DNA of 64,000 bases from Mycolicibacterium llatzerense (lineage in GTDB: Bacteria > Actinomycetota > Actinomycetes > Mycobacteriales > Mycobacteriaceae): positions 1 to 64,000 of the forward strand of contig NZ_JXST01000016.1 in assembly GCF_000878195.1 (NCBI RefSeq). The letters run 5' to 3'. Made by a program: the position numbers and the translations under genes. A model generated the notes under the pieces. The model was not told where the DNA came from, searched no databases, and saw nothing but the letters and a program-made list of their open reading frames with translations. Shown piece after piece: positions 1-6,717 of this stretch (position 1 is its first letter; each line of letters begins with the position of its first letter).

Positions 1-141
1 GTACAGCCATCGGCCGTCGCGGTCGCGGGTGAAGCGGCTGCGCTCGTGCAGGATGTGCCGGCCGCCGTCGTGCACGTACTGGGCGCGGAACTGCACCACG
101 CCGGTCGGGTCGTGTTCGCCACCGGCCCGCCGCCCCCGATC
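1..141 (-). pseudogene. C-terminal fragment of a YchJ-like (UPF0225) protein, runs off the left edge
   Basis: Read on the minus strand, the frame from about position 123 down to 1 encodes GVVQFRAQYVHDGG followed by LHERSRFTRDRDGRWLY. This matches the NTF2-like core of YchJ/UPF0225 proteins (pattern FVARF..GG....ERSRF....G.WYY). The family normally has about 85 residues before this point, starting with a CPCGSG zinc motif. That part should lie at roughly 130-400, but none of the minus-strand frames there shows it and the space is taken by the divergent lipid kinase gene. The piece is therefore read as an N-terminally truncated remnant, or a gene with a frameshift I cannot place. The downstream end is outside the window. 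Confidence 0.45.
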
Positions 142-197
142 CCGGCCGGCGGGTGATCGAGTTGCCGACGGTCGTGGCGCAGATAGGCTCGGGACCC

Positions 198-1187
198 GTG
201 CGTGCCGTGCTGATCGTGAATCCGAACGCGACCTCGACAACCCCGGCAGGCCGGGACCTACTGGCCCATGCGCTGGAAAGCCGCGTCGACCTGACCGTCG
301 CCCATACCGACCACCGGGGCCACGCCATCGAGATCGGGCACCAGGCCGCCGCTGACGGCACCGATGTGGTGATCGTGCACGGCGGCGATGGCACGGTGAA
401 CGAGGTGGTCAACGGCATCTTGGGGCATGCCAACGGCGTGCCGGGAGCGTCCAGCACCGCGGTCGGCGTGGTGCCCGGCGGCTCGGCGAACGTCTTCGCC
501 AGGGCCCTCGGCATCAGCCCGGACCCGTTGCAGGCGACCAATCAGCTCGTCGACCTGCTCGACGGGGCGAGCGAAGCGACGGGAAAGGGCGATGGGTACC
601 GCCACGATGTTCCCTGGCGGCGGATCGGGTTGATGGACTGCGGCGACCGCTGGTCGGTGTTCACCGCCGGCTTGGGGCTCGACGGTGAGGTGGTGGCTGC
701 CGTCGAGGCGCAGCGGGCCAAGGGCCGCAAGGTGACCGCGTCGCGGTATATCCGGGTGGCCATCCGCGAGGCTGTCGGCAGCGCCCGGAAACCCCCGCGG
801 TTGACGTTGCACCTACCAGGCCACGAGCCGATCTCCGGCGTGCACTTCGCTTTCGTCTCGAACGCCAGCCCGTGGACCTACGCCAACAGCCGTCCGGTCT
901 GGACCAACCCCACGACGACGTTCGAGACCGGACTGGGCGTCTTCGCAACCACCAGCATGGGCATCGGGGCCAACCTTCGATTGCTGCGACGGATGCTGTC
1001 GCGTACACCACAGATCGAGGGGCCGCATCTGATCCGCGACGACGATCTGCCCTGGCTGCGGGTGACAAGTGACACACCTGTCGCGTGCCAGATCGATGGG
1101 GATTTCGTTGGCCTGCGCGAAAGTGTGACGTTCACCGCGGTCCCGGAGGCGCTCAACGTGGTCGCGCCCCCAGCAAAAGCCCAGTGA
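198..1187 (+). CDS. Diacylglycerol kinase-family lipid kinase (Rv3218-like)
   Basis: A 329-residue protein opening with the NAD-kinase/DAGK signature VNPNATSTT (residues 7-15) and the nucleotide-binding GGDGT motif at residues 62-66, followed by a GGSAN loop. Family members phosphorylate lipid substrates such as diacylglycerol or sphingoid-type lipids at the membrane; the substrate here is not evident. Start: the GTG at 198 puts the first beta strand (RAVLIVNPN) at the N-terminus as usual for the family. An in-frame GTG at 153 would add 15 residues without family support. The gene ends about 250 bp before whiB1 in the same orientation, as in M. tuberculosis. Confidence 0.85.
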   Translation: MRAVLIVNPNATSTTPAGRDLLAHALESRVDLTVAHTDHRGHAIEIGHQAAADGTDVVIVHGGDGTVNEVVNGILGHANGVPGASSTAVGVVPGGSANVFARALGISPDPLQATNQLVDLLDGASEATGKGDGYRHDVPWRRIGLMDCGDRWSVFTAGLGLDGEVVAAVEAQRAKGRKVTASRYIRVAIREAVGSARKPPRLTLHLPGHEPISGVHFAFVSNASPWTYANSRPVWTNPTTTFETGLGVFATTSMGIGANLRLLRRMLSRTPQIEGPHLIRDDDLPWLRVTSDTPVACQIDGDFVGLRESVTFTAVPEALNVVAPPAKAQ

Positions 1188-1278
1188 CCAGCGATCTTGA
1201 TTACAGTTTGCCAAATTTAGGGCGCAGGTGGCCCAAGTGTAGTACAACTGGTTTAGGGGCCTGCCAACCCGGGTCCGC

Positions 1279-1294
1279 AGTGACATTGCCCACG
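1279..1294 (+). promoter_or_regulatory. Candidate CRP (Rv3676-type) site 1 upstream of whiB1
   Basis: The 16-mer AGTGACATTGCCCACG fits the mycobacterial CRP half-site pattern (GTGA-N6-CCAC) and is nearly identical to the CRP site I recall from the M. tuberculosis whiB1 promoter. It lies 145-160 bp before the whiB1 ATG, just upstream of a TTGACA hexamer at 1311. CRP/cAMP control of whiB1 is established in M. tuberculosis; here it is inferred from the motif. Confidence 0.6.
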
Positions 1295-1327
1295 AGTTAA
1301 CGCGTCGCTATTGACATCTGTCCAGCC

Positions 1328-1343
1328 TGTGAAAACATCAGAT
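1328..1343 (+). promoter_or_regulatory. Candidate CRP site 2 in the whiB1 promoter
   Basis: TGTGA-AAACAT-CAGAT: one perfect CRP half site (TGTGA, 1328-1332) with a degenerate second half. It starts about 12 bp after a TTGACA -35-like hexamer (1311-1316), so it would overlap the -10 region and be positioned to repress, whereas the upstream site would be positioned to activate. The two-site layout is known for M. tuberculosis whiB1. Confidence 0.45.
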
Positions 1344-1438
1344 GCAACAGTGCAGAAACATTTCGTGTGCACCAGTTAACAGCCGAAGTGAAAAAAACCT
1401 TGCGCACTTTGCTGCGCGCCCAGTGAGGAGTGTTGACC

Positions 1439-1693
1439 ATGGATTGGCGCCACAAGGCGGTCTGTCGGGACGAGGATCCGGAACTGTTCTTCCCCGTGGG
1501 AAACAGCGGCCCGGCCATCGCCCAGATCGCTGACGCGAAGCTCGTGTGCAACCGCTGCCCGGTGACCACCGAGTGCCTGAGCTGGGCGCTGGAGTCCGGC
1601 CAGGACGCCGGCGTCTGGGGCGGTATGAGCGAAGACGAGCGTCGCGCGCTGAAGCGCCGCAACGCGCGCACCAAGGCTCGCACCGGCGTCTAG
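1439..1693 (+). CDS. whiB1: WhiB1, [4Fe-4S] NO-sensing transcriptional regulator
   Basis: An 84-residue Wbl protein almost identical in pattern to M. tuberculosis WhiB1. The four cluster cysteines are C9, C37, C40 and C46, followed by the GVWGG turn and a basic C-terminus (KRRNARTKART) that binds DNA. The iron-sulfur form binds the primary sigma factor; reaction with nitric oxide exposes DNA binding. The ATG at 1439 is chosen because it gives the MDWRHKAVC start and has GAGGAG at 1425-1430, 8 nt upstream; an earlier in-frame TTG at 1430 overlaps that ribosome site. The gene is monocistronic, with CRP-like sites upstream and a strong terminator downstream. Confidence 0.97.
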   Translation: MDWRHKAVCRDEDPELFFPVGNSGPAIAQIADAKLVCNRCPVTTECLSWALESGQDAGVWGGMSEDERRALKRRNARTKARTGV

Positions 1694-1707
1694 CCACCAC
1701 GGCATTC

Positions 1708-1743
1708 AAAAATGACCCCGGCGAATCGCCGGGGTCATTTTTT
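1708..1743 (+). terminator. Intrinsic terminator of whiB1
   Basis: A 14-bp perfect stem (AAATGACCCCGGCG at 1710-1723 pairing with 1727-1740) with a 3-nt loop, followed by a T run at 1738-1743. It lies 15 bp after the whiB1 stop. A-tracts on the left arm also make it usable from the opposite strand. Confidence 0.9.
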
Positions 1744-1834
1744 GTGCCGAGCGGCACGGCCGACCGGCCGGCTATCGCACGGAAATCACGCAAGGGCGTG
1801 CCACAAGCGGCCACTGAGCGGCGAAATATGTTGT

Positions 1835-1898
1835 GCGGCTCGGCCACTCAGGCCTAGTACGCGGCTCGGCCGCTCAGTCCTAGTACGCGGCTCGGCCG
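1835..1898. repeat. 26-bp tandem repeat covering the pdtaS stop codon
   Basis: Two full copies at 1835-1860 and 1861-1886 differ at two positions, followed by a partial third copy (GCGGCTCGGCCG) at 1887-1898 that is the genuine end of the pdtaS reading frame. The stop codon used (minus-strand TAG, 1880-1882) sits in the second copy. The first copy lies beyond the gene and carries a second CTA at 1854-1856. It looks like a duplication of the last codons of pdtaS. Confidence 0.85.
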
Positions 1899-3373
1899 CG
1901 GCGGCCGATCGGCACGCGCAGCACCACATCCGTACCGCCGCCCGGCGCGGCTTCCATCGCCAGCGTGCCGTCCAGCACCGACGACACCTGCGTCTGCACG
2001 ATCTGCAGCCCCAGCCGGTCCGAGTTCTCGAGAGTGAACCCGTCTGGCAATCCGTGTCCGTCGTCGTGCACCACGACGTCGAGCCAGCGCGCGGACCGGT
2101 CGGACTTGATGGTCACGCTGCCCTGCGCGGTGGTCGGATCGAAAGCGTGCTCGATGGCGTTCTGCACCAGCTCGGTGATGACCATGATCAGCGCGTGCGC
2201 CCGGTCGGCGTCCAGCACGCCCAGATCGCCCTCCCGGCGCACCCGGATCGGTGCGCCCAGCGACGCCAGGTCGTTCATCATCGGCAGGATGCGGTCGATC
2301 ACCTCATCGAGGTTGACCTCCTCGTCCACCGACAGCGACAGCGCGTCGTGCACCAGCGCGATCGACGACACCCGGCGCACCGAATCCAGCAGCGCCTCGC
2401 GCGCCTCGGCATTGTTCATCCGGCGGGACTGCAGCCGCAGCAGCGCCGCCACCGTCTGCAGGTTGTTCTTAACCCGATGGTGAATCTCGCGGATCGTGGC
2501 GTCCTTGGACAGCAGCGCACGGTCCCGGCGCTTGATCTCGGTGACGTCGCGGACCAGAACCGCCGCCCCGACGGCCTGACCCCCCACGGACAGCGGGATG
2601 GTCCGCAGCAGCACCGCGGCACCGCCGGCGTCGATCTCCATGCGCATGCTGGAGCCGCCCGCCAGCAGGTCGCGGACGTGGTTCGCCAGCTCCTGCGCGT
2701 CGAAGGGATCGGAGATCAGCGGACGGGTGACGCTGATCAGGTTCTGGCCGTCGAGCTCGGTGACCAGCCCCATCCGGTGATACGCCGAGATGGCGTTGGG
2801 GCTGGCGAAGGCCACCACCCCGTCGACGTCGAGCCGGATCAAGCCGTCGCCGACGCGGGGGCTGGACCGCGACATCGGCACATCGCCGACGTTCGGGAAC
2901 GTGCCCTCAGCCAGCATGCGGAGCAGGTCGCGGGCGCAGTCCAGATAGGCCCGCTCGAGCGGCGCCACCTTGCGACGGTCGGCAAGTGCGGTCTGGTGGG
3001 TGAGCACCGCCACCACGTCGTTGCCGTAGCGGACCGGCACGGCCTCCAGGTTCAGCCGCGAATCACCTTGTGCCGCAGTGTTTTCCTTGCCACGACCGAT
3101 GAGCCCGGTCTCGAAGGCCGCCGAGACGGCCGGCATGTCCGCAGCGGAGTTGATGGTCCCGACCGCGTCGGTGAACAGCACCGTCAGCGCGGTGTTGGGC
3201 CGGATCTGGGCGACGCACACGAGCGCACCGTCATCGCGACGGACCCACATGAGGTAATCGGCGAACGACAAGTCGGCGAGCAACTGCCATTCTCCGACCA
3301 CGGCATGCAGGTGGTCGACGGCATTGCCGGGTAGGACAGTGTGCTCGGCGAGCAGATCACCGAGGGTGGACAT
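1880..3373 (-). CDS. pdtaS: PdtaS, cytosolic sensor histidine kinase (Rv3220c-like)
   Basis: A 497-residue kinase without membrane segments. An N-terminal GAF-like sensor (about 1-150) is followed by a PAS domain (about 175-285), a HisKA_2 dimerisation domain with the phospho-acceptor motif EIHHRVKNNLQ (H298/H299), and a HATPase domain with the N box (ELVQNAIEHAF) and G boxes (DDGHGLP, GLQIVQTQV). It phosphorylates PdtaR, an ANTAR antiterminator encoded elsewhere. It starts at ATG 3373, 25 nt after the biotinylated-protein gene, so the two are probably one transcript. Its 3' end is the site of a tandem repeat. Confidence 0.93.
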   Translation of the reverse strand: MSTLGDLLAEHTVLPGNAVDHLHAVVGEWQLLADLSFADYLMWVRRDDGALVCVAQIRPNTALTVLFTDAVGTINSAADMPAVSAAFETGLIGRGKENTAAQGDSRLNLEAVPVRYGNDVVAVLTHQTALADRRKVAPLERAYLDCARDLLRMLAEGTFPNVGDVPMSRSSPRVGDGLIRLDVDGVVAFASPNAISAYHRMGLVTELDGQNLISVTRPLISDPFDAQELANHVRDLLAGGSSMRMEIDAGGAAVLLRTIPLSVGGQAVGAAVLVRDVTEIKRRDRALLSKDATIREIHHRVKNNLQTVAALLRLQSRRMNNAEAREALLDSVRRVSSIALVHDALSLSVDEEVNLDEVIDRILPMMNDLASLGAPIRVRREGDLGVLDADRAHALIMVITELVQNAIEHAFDPTTAQGSVTIKSDRSARWLDVVVHDDGHGLPDGFTLENSDRLGLQIVQTQVSSVLDGTLAMEAAPGGGTDVVLRVPIGRRGRAAY

Positions 3374-3398
3374 GGCGTGCTATCCGGTAGGGGGTCAC

Positions 3399-3614
3399 CT
3401 AGCCGATGACGGCAATCAGATCGCCGGCCTGGATGACGTCGCCGACGGCCACGTTGACGGAAGTCACCGTGCCGCCAACCTCGGCCAGCACCGGAATCTC
3501 CATCTTCATCGACTCGAGGAGCACCACCGTGTCACCCTCACCGATCTGGTCGCCCTCGCGAACCACGACCTCGAGCACACTGGCCACGATTTCAGCGCGA
3601 ACGTCCTCGGCCAT
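3399..3614 (-). CDS. Biotinylated single-domain protein TB7.3 (biotin carrier-like)
   Basis: A 71-residue stand-alone biotinyl/lipoyl domain. It has the biotin attachment motif ESMKME and ends ...VGDVIQAGDLIAVIG, typical of the last strand of the BCCP barrel. The equivalent of TB7.3 (Rv3221c), thought to act as a carrier for biotin-dependent carboxylase reactions; the partner enzyme is not encoded nearby. The ATG at 3614 is used because it starts the domain (MAEDVRAEIVA) and is preceded by GGGGTGAAG. A longer in-frame extension to 3716 is rich in arginine and unlike the family. Confidence 0.93.
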   Translation of the reverse strand: MAEDVRAEIVASVLEVVVREGDQIGEGDTVVLLESMKMEIPVLAEVGGTVTSVNVAVGDVIQAGDLIAVIG

Positions 3615-3751
3615 CTTCACCCCACTCGTCTCCGTGTCTTTGCGCAGGCGGTGCCTGCGGCCTCTATTGCACCACAGCACCACGGTTTGCAATTGGGTGG
3701 CGTGGCCGTGCGACACTGTAGGGCGAGCAATCGAACCTTTGGAGGACCATC

Positions 3752-3826
3752 ATGGCCAAGCGTGGCCGCAAGAAGCGTGACCGTAAGCACTCGAAGGCTA
3801 ACCACGGTCGGCGTCCCAACGCCTGA
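3752..3826 (+). CDS. Ribosomal protein bL37 (24 residues)
   Basis: A tiny basic protein: MAKRGRKKRDRKHSK, then ANHGRRPNA. It matches the actinobacteria-specific 50S subunit protein bL37 found in M. smegmatis ribosome structures, where it packs into 23S rRNA near the subunit interface. The start is supported by GGAGGA at 3741-3746, 5 nt before the ATG, and a strong terminator follows. It is divergent from the TB7.3 gene and easily missed because of its size. Confidence 0.9.
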   Translation: MAKRGRKKRDRKHSKANHGRRPNA

Positions 3827-3841
3827 CCCGCTGCCTTCCTG

Positions 3842-3876
3842 ACCGCCCGGCTCCGTAACGGAACCGGGCGGTTTTC
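3842..3876 (+). terminator. Intrinsic terminator of bL37
   Basis: ACCGCCCGG (3842-3850) pairs with CCGGGCGGT (3864-3872), with an inner TCCG/CGGA stem and a TAA loop, followed by TTTTC. It starts 15 bp after the bL37 stop and lies before the 3' end of the convergent rshA gene. Confidence 0.85.
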
Positions 3877-3905
3877 GTCTGTCCGGAAGCGCCCAGGACG
3901 GGCGT

Positions 3906-4217
3906 TCAGCCGCGAACGATGGTGGTGCGGCTGATCTCGAGCTTGAGCCTGGCACGGAGGCCCTCAGGGGCCTTCTCGCCGCTGCACTTGGTGGCAATCA
4001 ACGCCTTCACCCGCTCCTCCACGCCGTACTGGCGCAGGCAGGTGGGGCATTCCTCCAAGTGGAACCGCAGCTTGTCGCGCGTCTCCGTGGTGCATTCCCC
4101 GTCGAGCAGGGTCCATACCTCGGCGATCACCGCGGCGCATTCGGGATGGTCGGGGTCGATCGGGCCGATCGGCGGCTCGAACGTGTGCCCGTCGGGACGG
4201 GTGAACTCCTCGCCCAT
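3906..4217 (-). CDS. rshA: RshA, zinc-associated anti-sigma factor of SigH
   Basis: A 103-residue cytosolic anti-sigma factor. The ZAS redox motif H-x3-C-x2-C is visible as H53LEEC57PTC60, within a domain that wraps SigH. Oxidation of the cysteines or phosphorylation of RshA releases SigH. The ATG overlaps the sigH stop by one base (TGATG at 4215-4219), which gives translational coupling and keeps sigma and anti-sigma in balance. Confidence 0.93.
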   Translation of the reverse strand: MGEEFTRPDGHTFEPPIGPIDPDHPECAAVIAEVWTLLDGECTTETRDKLRFHLEECPTCLRQYGVEERVKALIATKCSGEKAPEGLRARLKLEISRTTIVRG

Positions 4218-4873
4218 CAGGACACCTCCTGGGTGTCGAGGCTCTCGCCACGGAGGAATCCTCGGTCCCGGGCGACGCCGCTCAACAGTTCACGCAGCTG
4301 CTTGCGACCACGGTGCAGGCGGGACATCACCGTCCCGATCGGGGTATCCATGATTTCGGCGATCTCCTTGTACGGGAAGCCCTCGACGTCGGCGTAGTAC
4401 ACCGCCATCCGGAACTCCTCCGGCAGCGCTTGCAGCGCCGCCTTGATTTCAGTGTCCGGCAGCGCCTCGAGCGCCTCAACCTCGGCCGAACGCAGACCGG
4501 TCGACGAGTGCTCGGCGTTGGCCGCCAGCTGCCAGTCGGTGATCTCGTCGGTCGGGTATTCAGCCGGCTGCCGCTGCTTCTTGCGGTAGCTGTTGATGTA
4601 CGTGTTGGTCATGATCCGGTACAGCCACGCTTTGAGGTTGGTGCCCGCGCGGAACGAATGGAAAGCCGAATAGGCCTTGACCATGGTTTCCTGCACCAAA
4701 TCCTCGGCGTCCGCGGGATTGCGCGTCATGCGCAGCGCGCCGCCGTAGAGCTGATCAAGCAGCGGAATCGCGTCGCGCTCGAAGCGCGCCGTCAGTTCCG
4801 CATCGCTCTCGTGCGCCTGTCCCCCGGACTCATGCTCCGTCACTGCGGAACCCAGTCCGTCGATGTCGGTCAT
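4217..4873 (-). CDS. sigH: SigH, ECF sigma factor for oxidative and heat stress
   Basis: 218 residues with sigma region 2 ([19 protein letters not shown], then [14 protein letters not shown]) and region 4 ([17 protein letters not shown], then helix-turn-helix [20 protein letters not shown]). It directs thioredoxin, clp and sigB/sigE-type stress genes. Start: the ATG at 4873 gives MTDIDG as in the M. tuberculosis protein. An in-frame extension up to 4999 exists but has no family support. A SigH-type promoter lies at 5036-5063, so the gene probably activates itself; rshA follows with a one-base overlap. Confidence 0.95.
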   Translation of the reverse strand: MTDIDGLGSAVTEHESGGQAHESDAELTARFERDAIPLLDQLYGGALRMTRNPADAEDLVQETMVKAYSAFHSFRAGTNLKAWLYRIMTNTYINSYRKKQRQPAEYPTDEITDWQLAANAEHSSTGLRSAEVEALEALPDTEIKAALQALPEEFRMAVYYADVEGFPYKEIAEIMDTPIGTVMSRLHRGRKQLRELLSGVARDRGFLRGESLDTQEVS

Positions 4874-5035
4874 CGTGGTCGAGACCGTCCCTTCTGTCGC
4901 GGCGCCACGCAACAGGTCCGGCAACTCGACCGGACGTTCCAGACATGCCGTTGGCACCTGTGTCCCCTTCCGTCCGATCCTAGAGGCTGCGACCGACAAG
5001 TTCGCCAGCCATTAATTGACCATGCTGACGGGAGT

Positions 5036-5063
5036 AACAGCGCTGCACCGTGCACTTGTTCCC
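5036..5063 (-). promoter_or_regulatory. SigH-type autoregulatory promoter of sigH
   Basis: On the minus strand GGGAACA (5063-5057), a 17-nt spacer, then TGTT (5039-5036). This fits the mycobacterial SigH consensus GGGAAYA-N16-20-cGTT. It lies about 165 bp before the chosen sigH ATG. It also lies just upstream of the divergent ybaK start, so the intergenic region is shared. Confidence 0.8.
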
Positions 5064-5083
5064 GGCCTCTAGGCTTGCCTGCC

Positions 5084-5575
5084 ATGGCGAGCGCGGCAAC
5101 CCCGGCGATCAAGGCCCTGCAGGCCGCCGGGATCAGCTACGAAATTCGGCAATTCCGGCACGACCCGCGGGCGACGTCGTTCGGCGACGAGGCCGTCAAG
5201 GAACTCGCGGCAGCAGGGTTCGCCGCGGCGCAGATTTTCAAGACGCTGGTGCTGGCGATCCCCGGCGGCCTGGCCGTCGCGGTGCTGCCGGTGCCCGACA
5301 AGCTCTCCTTCAAGGCCGCGGCGGCGGCGCTCGGCGTGCCGAAGGCGGAGATGGCCGAGCAGGCAGCGGCACAACGCACCACGGGATACGTCGTGGGCGG
5401 CATTTCCCCACTGGGACAACGCAAGTCGCTGCCAACGGTCGTCGACGAGTCGGCGCTGGGCTGGGACCGGGTGCTGTGTAGTGCGGGCAAGCGCGGGCTG
5501 GACATCGTGTTGGCCCCGACCGACCTGGTGACCGCCACATCAGCGGTGACCGCCGAGATATGTACTCCGCGGTAA
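5084..5575 (+). CDS. ybaK: Cys-tRNA(Pro)/Cys-tRNA(Cys) deacylase, YbaK family
   Basis: A 163-residue YbaK/EbsC protein. The family clears cysteine mischarged on tRNA(Pro). Typical segments are visible: the ...FRHDPRATSFGDEAVKEL start, KTLVLA, VLPVPDKLSFKAAA and the GGISPLGQRKSLPTVVDES loop. The ATG at 5084 is preceded by TAGGCT (5070-5075) with 8 nt between, suggesting a leaderless transcript. The equivalent M. tuberculosis locus is annotated as split (Rv3224A/B); here it is intact. Confidence 0.9.
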   Translation: MASAATPAIKALQAAGISYEIRQFRHDPRATSFGDEAVKELAAAGFAAAQIFKTLVLAIPGGLAVAVLPVPDKLSFKAAAAALGVPKAEMAEQAAAQRTTGYVVGGISPLGQRKSLPTVVDESALGWDRVLCSAGKRGLDIVLAPTDLVTATSAVTAEICTPR

Positions 5576-5598
5576 CTCCGGCGGCATAGGGTGTGCGC

Positions 5599-6447
5599 AT
5601 GACACTGTCCGGGAAGACCATGTTCATCTCCGGTGCCAGCCGTGGCATCGGTTTGGCCATCGCGAAGAAGTTCGCGGCCGACGGCGCCAATGTCGCGCTG
5701 CTCGCCAAGACCGCCGAGCCCCATCCCAAGCTCGACGGCACCGTCTACACGGCGGCCAAGGAGATCGAAGAGGCCGGCGGCCAGGCGCTGCCGATCGTCG
5801 GCGACGTCCGCGACCCCGACTCGGTCACCGCGGCGGTGGCCCAGGCGGTCGAGCAGTTCGGCGCCATCGACATCTGCGTCAACAACGCCTCGGCGATCAA
5901 CCTCGGCTCCATCGAGGAAGTGCCGATGAAGCGCTTCGACCTCATGAACGGCATCCAGATCCGTGGCACCTACGCCGTCTCGCAAGCCTGTATCCCCCAC
6001 ATGAAGGGCCGCGAGAACCCGCACATCCTGACCCTTTCGCCGCCGATCCGGATGGAATCCGAGTGGCTGAAGCCGACCGCCTACATGATGGCCAAGTACG
6101 GAATGACGTTGTGCGCATTGGGCATCGCCGAGGAAATGCGCGAGGCCGGTATCGCCTCGAACACCCTGTGGCCGCGCACCCTGGTCGCCACCGCCGCGGT
6201 GCAGAACCTGCTCGGTGGTGACGAGGCGATGGCCAAGGCCCGCCGCCCCGAGGTGTACTCCGACGCCGCCTACGCGATCTTCAACAAGCCCGCCCGCGAA
6301 TACACCGGGCAGAGCCTGCTGTGCGAGGACGTACTGCTGGAATCCGGCGTCACCGACCTGTCGGTGTACAACTGCACCCCCAACGCCGACCTCGGCGTCG
6401 ATCTCTGGGTCGATACCCCCAACCCGCCGGGATACACCGGCCCGTAG
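5599..6447 (+). CDS. Short-chain dehydrogenase/reductase (Rv3224-like, HSDL2-type)
   Basis: 282 residues. NAD(P)-binding motif GASRGIG near the N-terminus, NNAS motif, and the catalytic YxxxK as YMMAKYG. The C-terminal extension with CEDVLLESGVTDLSVY is characteristic of the HSDL2-like subgroup. The substrate is unknown. Start: TAGGGT (5587-5592) stands 6 nt before the ATG at 5599, a typical leaderless arrangement; an in-frame GTG at 5593 would add only two residues. It follows ybaK by 23 bp. Confidence 0.9.
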   Translation: MTLSGKTMFISGASRGIGLAIAKKFAADGANVALLAKTAEPHPKLDGTVYTAAKEIEEAGGQALPIVGDVRDPDSVTAAVAQAVEQFGAIDICVNNASAINLGSIEEVPMKRFDLMNGIQIRGTYAVSQACIPHMKGRENPHILTLSPPIRMESEWLKPTAYMMAKYGMTLCALGIAEEMREAGIASNTLWPRTLVATAAVQNLLGGDEAMAKARRPEVYSDAAYAIFNKPAREYTGQSLLCEDVLLESGVTDLSVYNCTPNADLGVDLWVDTPNPPGYTGP

Positions 6448-6458
6448 TCCGATCGGCC

Positions 6459-6493
6459 GATCTGCCCGGCGCTAATCAGCCGCCGGGCAGATC
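6459..6493. terminator. Hairpin between convergent genes, overlapping the 3' end of the small membrane gene
   Basis: A 13-bp perfect stem GATCTGCCCGGCG (6459-6471) / CGCCGGGCAGATC (6481-6493) with a 9-nt loop. No T run follows on either side. It lies 12 bp after the SDR stop and contains the last codons and the stop of the convergent gene. Probably a bidirectional termination or 3'-end-protecting element. Confidence 0.55.
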
Positions 6494-6717
6494 TCCACAC
6501 CCGTGACCATCGGTGGCCACGCCACCGTCACCTCCACGAGTGCGGCCAGCGGCGCGACAGCGGGAAACGCCCGGTCCCACTGCTTCTGCACCTGTTCCAC
6601 CGCATGCGGGTGCATAAACGTCCACGCCATCCCCACCAGCAGGTACGGCAGCGCCAGCCACAGCAGGAATTCGGCCATCGCGCCGACGCTGACCCGGCGG
6701 CTGAGCAACCGGCGCAT
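6472..6717 (-). CDS. Small membrane protein, distal partner of the DUF2236 gene
   Basis: 81 residues with a basic start (MRRLLSRR) and one clear hydrophobic segment (MAEFLLWLALPYLLVGMAWTF) followed by a second, weaker one near the C-terminus (LAALVEVTVAWPPMV). The ATG overlaps the stop of the upstream DUF2236 gene (TGATG), so it is translationally coupled. It resembles the small protein at 7598-7831 in layout: AE(F/W)L, L(A)APYL, G-x-x-W, a polar linker with a DR pair, then a second hydrophobic stretch with WP-M. No named family recognised. Confidence 0.7.
   Translation of the reverse strand: MRRLLSRRVSVGAMAEFLLWLALPYLLVGMAWTFMHPHAVEQVQKQWDRAFPAVAPLAALVEVTVAWPPMVTGVEICPAAD

Noticed and set aside
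1712-3334. 540-codon open frame opposite pdtaS
   Set aside because: Arg/His/Gln-rich antisense shadow of a confident histidine kinase gene, starting inside the whiB1 terminator.
4313-5083. N-terminal extension of ybaK by over 250 residues
   Set aside because: Runs antisense through sigH; the family starts at about residue 1 from ATG 5084, which has a -10 box in place.
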